Of a DNA stretch of 64,000 nucleotides, positions 11,801 through 23,800 are shown piece after piece. Origin of the DNA: Ridgeia piscesae (taxonomy: Eukaryota; Annelida; Polychaeta; Sabellida; Siboglinidae); contig JAODUO010000034.1 of the NCBI GenBank assembly GCA_025642075.2, forward strand, positions 47,501 through 111,500, in the 5' to 3' direction. The first letter of the stretch is position 1. Each line of letters opens with the position of its first letter. Under the pieces are notes generated by a model. That model was given only the letters and a program-made list of their open reading frames with translations, had not been told where the DNA came from and made no database searches. The position numbers and the translations under genes were made by a program.

Positions 11801-14800
11801 GACCCGACATAGACCCAGTAAACAACACACTACAGACCATACAGTTACTACAGACCCGACATAGACCCAGTAAACAACACACAACAGACCATACAGTTAC
11901 TACAGACCCGACATAGACCCAGTAAACAACACACTACAGACCATACAGTTACTATAGACCAGACATAGACCCAGTAAACAACACACAACAGACCATACAG
12001 TTACTACAGACCTGACATAGACCCAGTAAACAACACACTACAGACCATACAGTTACTACAGACCCGACATAGACCCAGTAAACAACACACAACAGACCAC
12101 AGTTACTACAGACCCGACATAGACCCAGTAAACAACACACAACAGACCATACAGTTACTACAGACCCGACATAGACCCAGTAAACAACACACAACAGACC
12201 ATACAGTTACTACAGACCCGACATAGACCCATCAGCACACCACAAAGTATACGAGTCAAACACAGCTGTCTGTATTGATTTTTTTTTTAGAGAAATAATT
12301 CCAATGTCTGCTTTATTTGCACTGACAAATAATCCTCAGGTAGTTTGAATACATGTTTGACCTCTTATTATAATGAAACAGTAGGTTCTTTATTAATGTC
12401 ATACCTGGTGCAATTTTTGATACTTCTGTTGGACCGGCGCCTGTCACTCTGAAGCCATACCCAGCACTACCTTGTCGTGTGATTGACACCTGTCAATCAA
12501 AGGAATCACTTTTTTGTTAAAATTCAGACTTTCTAAAGACCTAATTTCCATTTCTAAAGACAGTTTTCACGATCAGGCTAGACGTTCATACTTACAACAT
12601 GTAATTGATTACAAACATCATTCTTTCCCCAGTGGTCTTAATTAATGTAATTATTTCACACAGCAAAAGGAAAATAAATGATACAGTAATAAAGTGGGAC
12701 AAATATCAAAATATTTGCACCTGATAGCATTTATATTACTTTAGATTCAAATAAATGGTCAAAATGTGCAGCGTTTCTCGTTAATTATATCAAAGCAATA
12801 AGAACATGACATGTATGGCTGAGGAAATATGCGTACGTCAGAATTGTCATTTATTACATCAATTTTTAGGCTAAAGTGCAGAAAAAATGTGCCTTATTAA
12901 TGATATGAAGACAATACATTGTTACCGGACTAGAAAAGGAATAGTATTATAAGTGAGGACAGAGAGAGTAACTATTAATTAGAGCACGTCACAGAATTGT
13001 GTATCAGCCGTACTTTATCTAAAAATTATTTTCTTTTGTTGTGGTAAATTACCCGACTAACCAAAGTAAACAATCAACCCAGGCCAAAATATAATATTCA
13101 AATAGAGCCCTTTCGGGGGTAGTTTTAAAAACACATTTGCCAGGAATTTGGAATAATTTACTAGCTTCAGGTGTGCCTATATTTGAGAAAAGTGACTGAG
13201 GCATTGCATTGAAATGTACCGTTTGGTTCTCCATCCAGCAGGGCTTCTGTTGTTTCAGTGGCTCCCCCTGGTGATTGATCACTCGTAGATGTTTGCGGGC
13301 ACCGACAAAGTCACTTAGCAGGTAATACCATCCACACGCATCCTACATGACAACAAACAATTGTTACTTGCCACCTCAGACCAGGACATCAGAATGAACA
13401 AGAATCAAATAGAATAGATTTAAATCGAACAGAGCAGATGGCTGCATGTTACTCACGAAATGTAATCAGTCATGTACGCTAACTGCACCTCGCATTTAAA
13501 AACAACATCAATATTTTGATTTGCAAGAATACAGCGTCAACTTACAGTTTTTCCAGTGATGATGTGTTCGGTGCCAAAAGACATACAGCCCAGGAGTTCT
13601 GTGGAGCTGAAGAGAAACCACACATGAAAGCATCTTCTATGTAAGAATTAGTCATTTTCTGTAATCTGTTACTGGTAGAACACAGGTGTTTACTAATGCT
13701 GTACTATATAAAATTTCAGTTGCACATACTAATAATAGAAATAAAATAAAATTCAATTAAATATTAAAGCAATCTTACATTACTGACAAAATGTGTTGGC
13801 TAAATAATTACTTCATGGAATCATGTTCTTGTGTAACAATGATAAATTAAAATATTTTTCTAAAGTAATAATAATTATTATACATAAATCTTGCAATATT
13901 ACCTAGTAATTCAGAGGAACATTACAATAGTAATAAGAAAATTAAACATTAAAATAGAACAGCATCTGTAATAATTCTGTATAATTAATCTGAATAAATA
14001 ACTTTAATGACAATAAAACTAAATTAACAATTATAATAAATACTAGAATAAACATAAATAAACATAAATTATACAATTTACAAAAACTTACATTAAAATG
14101 CTACTTACTTCTTGTTGGCATCTCTGTTCCACACTGAAACTACAATCCGCGTCATTGCATCCAAACAGAGGGTCTCACTGAAAGTAAATGAGCCGTTGTG
14201 AACATGGTGCAGGGTTAATACACACGAGACACAGAGGGTTAAAACTGTCCAACCTTAATTCAGTACCAGACCAACTAATCGAATGTTCCAGAATGCTCCA
14301 TGACAAACTCCTATCAAACCAGACCTGTACTATGGTCTATGCAAGGTCGATTGAATTTGGATGTACGCCAACACTTGTATACATCAATATTTACTTGCGA
14401 CACTTATATATTATATTCCACCAGTCGACACACGTGGGTAAAGCCGGTTATGTTGTTGATATTGCCATAAATAAGAGAATTATTTTAGCAGTGTCAATTA
14501 GCCTACCACTCACTGGAGCCTTTATGCTGCTGTCCTACTTAGTGCAGAAAGGTCACTGACAGTCTGGCCTTATTGCGAGATATCGCTGACAGCTACTAGG
14601 CCAGCTACGAGGCCAGCACTGTGCATCAAACTGAATGTTTCAATTGCTGTTGACCCAATTATTAAATGATGGCACGATTAACTGAAATATGCTGTATGAA
14701 GTTTTACCGTTGACTCAATTAGGTAAAGTAAATTAATAGTGACCAAATTAAACAAATACCAGGAGACTGACCTGATTATATATTGGTTTAATTATCATTA

Positions 14801-17800
14801 ACTCTTATGCACACTGGGAGTGTAGTGTTATAAATACTGAAGTGTTATGTTTACATACTAGGTATACAATACTATGATTACCGTTGACCCAGTTATGCAA
14901 CAATTATTGTTGACCCAGTTATGAAATGCTTATCAATGTTGACCTAATTACGAAATGTTATTATTACTGACCAAATTCTGCAATGTTGTAATTACTGAGC
15001 TAGTGTAATTATTGTTGATTCAATTATGCCATGTATTAAGTATTGCTAAAACGACCACGTGAAAGATTTATTATTGTCTTTAAAATAATCGTGCAGGGTT
15101 ATGATGTGTTGACCCAAATATTGAGATTGAATTGTTATAAACATTTTTGTTGACCTAATTATGTATTTATTACAGATCACCCACTTAAGTACTGCTATAA
15201 TTAATGTTGACCTAATTATTCAATAATGACATGTTGATATAAATATTACTGACCCCATCATTTATCACTATGCTGGTTGACCTTAATATGCAATGCTATG
15301 ATCATTTATCAAATATAGCAATTCCTTATTATTTCAATCTAAAATTAGTGTTGATCCAATTGACCCATTTATGTGTATTATAATTACTGATGCAGTTATG
15401 CAGTGGTATTATTACTGGTCCAAATATGCAAACATGTTGACATAGTCTTGTGTAGAATTCTACATATAGTTCCTTGCTGGGATAGCAATGTAAACAATAT
15501 ACTTTTTATCATGTTTGTTGGAACCTCTCACTGGGTAAGCAATTGTCGTAAATATTAATACTCTCATACCAACGGGCCATTTGTTGACAATATATGACAT
15601 ATTAGATGTCATTGTGACCTGTCCGTATATCACAACCATGACATGTGAACTCATTTCAGAACAAACATACAAACTACATAACGACTTTTGCATACGAATA
15701 CATATATTGAACTATATCAACGCGTATGATTGCAATCGCGGCAGAAAAAAAATCGCTCAACTCACTGACCGATTTTTCTGTGAATTCCCTGTGAGGGCGG
15801 TGGGTGAGTGTGGGGACTGGGCTACAGGAGGCTACAGGAGCACCCTGTGTTGTGGGCAGTATTTAGTGCACGCACCACTACCGTGTCTCGCAATGAAGGC
15901 ACTGTCCTCTATCAAGCTCAGTGTCTTCGATTCAGACTGGTGTTTGACATTGGCTGGCCAGAACGTCTCGCAATAAGCACAGGAAGGGAAGGGACAGACA
16001 TTGACGTCTTGTATCACAAGTGCACTGGATCCAAATTGTGTCATGACGTATTACAACGCCGAAAAAAGCAGCCATCGCGCATGCAGTCGCCATCACATGG
16101 CTTTCGGTTAAGTTGGGCGACGAGTATTAAGTTATGTGGCTGATATATGGGCGTGCATTGGATCCAAATTGTGTCCTGACGTATTGCGGCGTGGACAAAG
16201 TTAGTTGGTTTCCATCTGGGATTACAAGGTTATTTTACCACTTATCCATGGTATAACTGTTAATGGACATGTGATTGATAATTCAATAGGCCGGGTACTT
16301 ACAACGAAAACTTCTCGTCATACACGGGGTGATTCGTCTCCCCCACGATTTCTGTCCGACACCGGGAATGTTTGCGGGAGTTCGGCATGATCGACACCTA
16401 CACGTGAAATGTTCAATAAATTTGTATTATTATAGTTTAAGGGCAGCATATATAATACATCAATTATTAGCAGTTATATAATTAAACACTACTGAAAATA
16501 ACATTATTATCATAAAGCATGAGTAGGATATATCCATAATTAAGATGGTATAATCCATCAGAACATAAAGTAAACATAACTGAAATAACTATTATTATTC
16601 TTACCTTGACAAATGTGTTACACATGGTACCCCACTTTGATGCCAGGTGCTTTGCTTTCTTCACTGAAACAAATAAATAAAATTGTCATACCAGTTGCTA
16701 TGATTTTTACAAGTTTCTATCATCCATAGTTAGATCCTGTCTTTCTCAATATATTATGCTCGAGATATTATGCTTGAAAATAAAACTGAAACGACAGGGT
16801 GTAACTACCAACTGAAACATGAGTGATGTGTGAATGACAACCTGCTGTGTTGTAATGACATGACAACAGCTGTATCCATTAAACTGCTGACTGAGGTAGA
16901 CTCACCATGAACTGTCAAAAGTCCACAGTTGATGTACGCCCGCAGTTTCAATTGGCCTACAAACACAGAAATACACGAATACACGCCACGCAGAAATAAT
17001 TACATTCAAAACTATTATCACATCAAACAGAATAATTCATTATTAAATTTATTGGTTGCAAACAAGCGATCAATTTTTACTGCTGCAAAGTAGGAAATTG
17101 CTACAAATTACTATAACTAATTTCTCACATGCAATATATATTGCCTCAGTATCAATAGTGGCAATCTTGTATATGTCAGGGATCAGTTTTATTGGGAATG
17201 ATAAATGAGCTCATGAAACATAGATCACACAGATCATTATATTTAACTTTCACAATAGCAACAACATTCTATGTTCTTGTGTGCTACTTGCAGCTTATAT
17301 TTTGAATATTCCTCAAATCTTAATAATGATTCTTTTATAAATCTACGGCGGCAAATTAAAAATCGAAACCAATGAAATATCAACCACGCAACTGTGCCGT
17401 GTCTCCCTGTAGGGGATCCTACAGTAACTTCAGATACGTACATCAAAACTCTCATCATTTGTTTACCAAAATAGAATCACTGACAAACAGTGCACTTGCT
17501 AAGTTGCTGAACCCTGGGATAATTTCACTAAACCTGCAGAACAAGCTAGACTGATAAACTTGATGATGTACAATTTACCAAGGTCATATTACATTCTTGT
17601 CAGCGATAATACATGTGGACCTAAATTACAAACAGAATCATCTTATGGTATTCTACACCCCACCCCACGAGCCCAGTACACGGCCTACACGCTACTGTCT
17701 AGTGGTGCCCTCTAGTGAATGTGTGTTGAAATAAATGTGACAGGTGGGTGACCTACCTTTGTAGGCCTGGAACATTGACGGCATGATCTCCCCAGTCCAC

Positions 17801-20800
17801 ACCAGGGGGCGCTCACAGATCTCCAGCATGGGTACACCTTCAAAGTTCTCCATTGTTTCAGTTGGGTGCGTCTCTTCAATTCTCGTCGATTCCAGCACGT
17901 CTGAAACAAACTAATCAGGTCAGAGTATTTGCCAATAATACAAGTTTTGCATCAACACCAGCATGTTCTAAGAGTCGGTTTCCCATACATGCAAGTTATT
18001 ATAATTCTATTCTTTTATAAATTCCCTTTATCCCATCCTTCTTTCCCACATCCCATTGTACTGAAAACAATTAATCAGAACACTTTAATTAATTAATCAA
18101 TTAATTAATTACATTGTCTACAAATTAATGTTCTTCACTTATTGTTCTGTTTATGTTATTATTAACACAATGGTAACAACAGTGAAAACTCTATAATGGT
18201 TACCTTTGAAACTACTCTCAAAAAGTAGACTTTATCCTCAAGGTGACCTTATTAGTGGGACTAATTCCCCATATTTGTATTGAACAAATTTGACACTAAC
18301 ATGTCTAATTACTGCATCTGTAGTTGGGTGACTTGCACTTTCCAATCCTCCTACCAAGCCATTGTCACATGTCTGTCACCCTTCACAGTCCCCCTCCCCT
18401 AGTCTAATTGACTGTCACACCAAAGTGAACATGGGCAGGTGTTATTCATTCATTCCCCTCCTCCTGGCTTTTCTCTGTCTTTGAATTCTCTTTTTCCATC
18501 TGAGTTCAACTGGCAACTTTGTCTTAATCTAATGCCAGGTCAGACAGGAATATAATAACCAGTTTGATTTCCACATACTGCCTTGAGAATATTGATAATG
18601 ATGTTGCATATTATCTTGATACCTAAAATACTAAAACATATCAATATTCATGCTTCTGAATTTAAATAATTATTGATTAACTCAGTCAATATACATAAAG
18701 CATGCAATGAAAAATATTACTGATTTATATCTTACTTTTATCTTACTTACTTTATCTTACTCTTACTTAAATTACTTATGATGCATAGCTATGTTTATCT
18801 GGTCATTCACTTGTCATACATAAATAAACTTTCTTCTTTTATCCGAAGGACCCCAAATAGGATGGACAGAAACAATGTGTACGTAATGAAACTTGCAGGA
18901 AATTACCAGAAACTACTTGAAAACTAGGTTGACAGAAGCTAAGGTGTAAGAGTCCTCCTACTGTGTGTGAATTAGGCTAGCACCAAACAGTTCCATTAAA
19001 GTGTTCAATATCATTGTTAGGTAGCATCGGGACTGATGTCACCCACAAGACAATGTCAGTGAGACAGTCAGATAAGTTGATTCCTGCGCATATATTTGAC
19101 TGTGATGACAGACAGATATGACACAATTATACTCCGTAAATTAAATGGGTATCCAGACCATGGTGAGCATGGTGAGCATGGTGAGAATGGTGAGTATGGT
19201 GAGTATGGTGAGCATGGTGAGTATGGTGAGCATGGTGAGCATGGTGAGTATGGTGAACATGGTGAACATGGTGAGTATGGTGAACATGGTGAACATGGTG
19301 AGTATGGTGAGCATGGTGAGCATGGTGAGTATGGTGAGTATGGTGAACATGGTGAGCATGGTGAGCATGGTGAGCATGGTGAGCATGGTGAGTATGGTGA
19401 ACATGGTGAGTATGGTGAGCATGGTGAGCATGGTGAGTATGGTAAAATGGTAGCATGGTGAGTATGGTGAACATGGTGAGCATGGTGAGCATGGTGAGCA
19501 TGGTGAGCATGGTGAGTATGGTGAGTATGGTGAGTATGGTGAGCATGGTGAGCATGGTGAGTATGGTGAGCATGGTGAGCATGGTGAGCATGGTGAGCAT
19601 GGTGAGTATGGTGAGTACACATTTCACCACAAAGTAACTTACCTTCTAAATAAGCAGCAAGACACAGAAGTAAGTCAGTCTCAACACAGTAACTCAACAA
19701 CACATCTCTTACATACAACCAGCAGGAGAATGACCCAAGTCTAGATGGGATGAACATTTATACCCCTCCACCATTGGAATCTATTCACACCTGACTCTAC
19801 CCACTTCACACCCCTAGCTTATTCCCTTGATCACTTCCCTAGAAGTTTCCATACAACTGCTTGTTGCTGATTGATGACAACATGAAAGGGTTTTACACCT
19901 GAGTTACCTGTGCTGGCTGGTCAAGGTGTCAGAGCTTGTTTAGCAGATTATCTTCTGTAAAGACTTGTCACTTTGTTGTTCATTTGGGGAAAGGATTATT
20001 ACCCTGTGAAGTTTTGCCTTGTGAAGTTTCTGGGCCAATAAGTCAGGGAAATGGGTTTTCTTTGACCATATATTTTCAATTGACTCAGGCCTCAGAGGTA
20101 GTTGTTTCTTTGCAGAGCTCACTTTGCCGCCTCTATTGTCACCTAGTGTTTCCTCTCAAGTATTTATTTTCTTGACTCCAGCCTTCCTTTGCTCTGTGTA
20201 GGTGTTTGCTGAATTATTTTCAATCGTTGTTTTGTTTTATGTATTTACTCTGTTTCATCTTTTAACTTAAATACAGGCAGTTGTTTCCCAAAAATAGATA
20301 GTTGTCATTATTACTTTAATCATCACAATTTCCTAACAATTTAATGTCACCAGTTCTATACAATACATTTTTAAAACACTGGTTTTTTTTATTAATATAT
20401 GCACAATGACAGTATTTTTTTAATAACTCATTCTTCCTTAATTTATTATTGTTCAACTTTTAGGTTAATGTTTCATATATGTACAATGACAGTATTTTTT
20501 TAATAACTCATTCTTCCTTAATTTATTATTGTTCAACTATTTAGTTAATGTTCAAGGATGACTTGGCCTTGACAAACTGCATCAAGTAATTCAAACAATG
20601 AAGTACACATTGTATATGCATAAAATGGGCAACATACGGCACGGAAACATGGGCACTCATGCCAATTAAAACATACACATAGGCATAGATTTGAAAAGGG
20701 TAATAACAATTGAGAAAGTAGTGTAAGCCTGATGATGCAAGACCTTAAGTGAGACTCCCTAGAACGCTGCAGTGAGCTCAGCTGTCTACTGCTATTTAAA

Positions 20801-23800
20801 GCCATGCACCAAGAAACAGCCATTCCTTTCCAAGCCACCTTCTTCATTCAGTCAACAACACCTGTGGCCACAGTAAACAATGTATTCAGGTCCGGCCAGA
20901 ACTCAGGTATATGCTAACCATTTTCTTTTTACAGAACCATAATGAATGGACCAGCTGTCTGAAACAGTGGTGTCACTTTTAAATCAAGACAGGGCAAACA
21001 CTTAAATTCAATGTAGTGACCCACGCCATGACCTTCTGTTTTTAAATTAAAAGACAGAAACAAGCTAGCAGCCATACAAAATACACTGAGAAAAGTATTT
21101 GAAATATAACATCCCAGGACAGAAAAACAAACATCTGGGTAAGAGAAAAGACAAACGTCATAGATGTGATTGAACAAGTCAGAAGACAAAAGTGGAACAG
21201 GGCATGGCACGTCAGTAGAACACAACCTTACAAAACGAAATGATCTAGAGGAAGACAGGTGAGATATGGAGAGAACTAGAAGATGACTATTGGAAGGTAG
21301 TTCAAGGCACCATCTGGCACAGGATAGTGCAAGAGAGGCAGATGTGGAAGCAGCATGCTGAGGCCTTCGCCCAACCATGGGACACTGGCTGCACAATGAT
21401 GAATCGGTATCCAATTAATTATGATGGAGAATATCATCCTTTGCTGTACCAACTGTACTGACCTGAATCGGTCAACAACAAAAGAACAATACCTTTGATC
21501 TACCAGTGTCCAGTGCAGGACCTGGTGTGATACTGTTTCATTGTTTATACAACTACTGGTCACACCTTTCATTGATCAAAGCTTCCCTGTCAGTACCTAT
21601 TCCTTATATTATAGCAACTTATCTAAATTGACACATGCACTTGGTGCACAAACACACAACCGTAGAGAGGGTAGAGTGACTGTGAATTGCATGGAAAAGC
21701 TTGGGTATGTAATATGTAATTTTGAGTACAATTTTATTTACATTACTATTTCTCACTGTACAGTGTATTGATGTTTAAGTTGTCAACACGAAATTTGCGA
21801 CTATAAATATTGAGATGTTGTAAAATTGTTACTTCTGTATTTCCTCAAGAAGTTGTGGTTATAACATATTTGTGTACGAATAGTGTTTGCGCATTAATTG
21901 CAGCATGGCTGGATGCTTCCCAGAGAAGTGACGATGGTGTGTGATTGGTCAAGTCTGCCATGGAATGAAGTGTGTCGTGTGTTCTGGACACAACGCTACA
22001 TAAGAACTTACCTTTAATAATGTATTCATGTAAATTATGTGTTGTTAGTGGAAAGAAGTGTGTTAACAATGTCATTCAAAATATGTTGCAATTAAAGTAT
22101 AATAAAATAATCTCTTCTCTTGTCTGTTTGTTAGCTGTGTGTTGTGGTTAGGTGCTGGGTTTGATACTTTAAGTCTACCTAACGTTAACTGTAGTGGAAT
22201 TTAAGCTATAGAGGACTCTAAAAGTCTTAAATAAGAGAACCAACATACAAATCCTGTACTGCAGTGTCCAACCTTGGGTAAGTTTGTCACTCACTGTACA
22301 TTAGTCCAGTTCAGTCAGCGGTGGACATTTGTGTACAAACAATCTGTGCACATTAATTACAGCATGGCTGGATGTGTACAAACAATCTGTGCACATTAAT
22401 TGCAGCATGGCTGGGTGTGTACAAACAATCTGTGACATTAATTGCAGCATGGCTGGGTGTGTACAAACAATCTGTGCACATTAATTGCAGCATGGCTGGG
22501 TGTGTACAAACAATCTGTGCACATTAATTGCAGCATGGCTGGGTGTGTACAAACAATCTGTGCACATTAATTGCAGCATGGCTGGGTGTGTACAAACAAT
22601 CTGTGCACATTAATTGCAGCATGGCTGGGTGTGTACAAACAATCTGTGCACATTAATTACAGCATGGCTGGGTGTGTACAAACAATCTGTGCACATTAAT
22701 TACAGCATGGCTGGGTGTGTACAAACAATCTGTGCACATTAATTACAGCATGGCTGGGTGTGTACAAACAATCTGTGCACATTAATTGCAGCATGGCTGG
22801 GTGTGTACAAACAATCTGTGCACATTAATTGCAGCATGGCTGGGTGTGTACAAACAATCTGTGCACATTAATTACAGCATGGCTGGGTGTGTACAAACAA
22901 TCTGTGCACATTAATTGCAGCATGGCTGGGTGTGTACAAACAATCTGTGCACATTAATTACAGCATGGCTGGGTGTGTACAAACAATCTGTGCACATTAA
23001 TTGCAGCATGGCTGGGTGTGTACAAACAATCTGTGCGCATTAATTGCAGCATGGCTGGGTGTGTACAAACAATCTGTGCACATTAATTGCAGCATGGCTG
23101 GGTGTGTACAAACAATCTGTGCGCATTAATTACAGCATGGCTGGTTGTGTACAAACAATCTGTGCACATTGATTGCAGCATGGCTGGGTGTGTACAAACA
23201 ATCTGTGCACATTGATTGCAGCATGGCTGGTTGTGTACAAACAATCTGTGCACATTGATTGCAGCATGGCTGGTTGTGTACAAACAATCTGTGCACATTA
23301 ATTACAGCATGGCTGGGTGTTTACAAACAATCTGTGCACATTAATTACAGCATGGCTGGATGTGTACAAACAATCTGTGCACATTGATTGCAGCATGGCT
23401 GGTTGTGTACAAACAATCTGTGCACATTAATTGCAGCATGGCTGGGTGTGTACAAACAATCTGTGCACATTAATTGCAGCATGGCTGGTTGTGTACAAAC
23501 AATCTGTGCACATTAATTGCAGCATGGCTGGTTGTGTACAAACAATCTGTGCACATTAATTGCAGCATGGCTGGGTGTTTACAAACAATCTGTGCACATT
23601 AATTGCAGCATGGCTGGGTGTGTACAAACAATCTGTGCACATTAATTGCAGCATGGCTGGGTGTGTACAAACAATCTGTGCACATTAATTGCAGCATGGC
23701 TGGGTGTGTACAAACAATCTGTGCACATTAATTCAGCATGGCTGGGTGTGTACAACAATCTTGCCATTAATTGCAGCATGGCTGGTGTGTACAAACAATC

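Larger units (their letters stand above)
9348..12489 (-). other. PDZ domain exons and Ser-rich exon of the minus-strand gene
   Basis: Exon 12405-12489 gives the first PDZ strands with GYGF as carboxylate-binding loop. Exon 10083-10188 (106 bp, the same length as in the paralogue) gives [13 protein letters not shown] and ends VARIIR. Exon 9348-9559 closes the domain ([10 protein letters not shown]), then has a Ser/Thr-rich stretch and a possible helix ([16 protein letters not shown]). Its donor (GTGACA after 9348) is weak but is the one that keeps phase with the last exon. The 2.2-kb intron between the two PDZ exons is almost entirely the 52-bp array. Confidence 0.8.
13220..16956 (-). other. 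C2 domain exons of the minus-strand gene
   Basis: Exons of 51, 59, 95, 69, 61 and 123 bp encode C2. The plus-strand paralogue uses 51, 50, 95, 66, 61 and 153 bp with the same phases. The loop-1 region reads [12 protein letters not shown], so the usual Asp before the PYVK-like motif is Asn. Loop 3 has WNRDANK. Calcium binding is therefore doubtful. Sites of exon 16303-16397 are GTAAGT and a CACGTGTAG acceptor. The neighbouring introns hold a degenerate repeat (14640-15440) and a GC-richer block (15720-16200). Confidence 0.82.

Noticed and set aside
10419..12194. Minus-strand frames of 79-94 residues with [11 protein letters not shown] repeats
   Set aside because: They arise from the 52-bp array, whose length is not a multiple of three, and sit in an intron.
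19068..19757. 229-residue minus-strand frame with His-Thr-His-His-Ala repeats
   Set aside because: It is the translation of the 9-bp satellite; only its first 38 codons before the GTAAGT donor are kept as a possible exon.
20929..21414. 161-residue minus-strand frame
   Set aside because: No domain, no splice sites and Ser/Leu/Cys-rich composition typical of chance frames on AT/purine-rich sequence.
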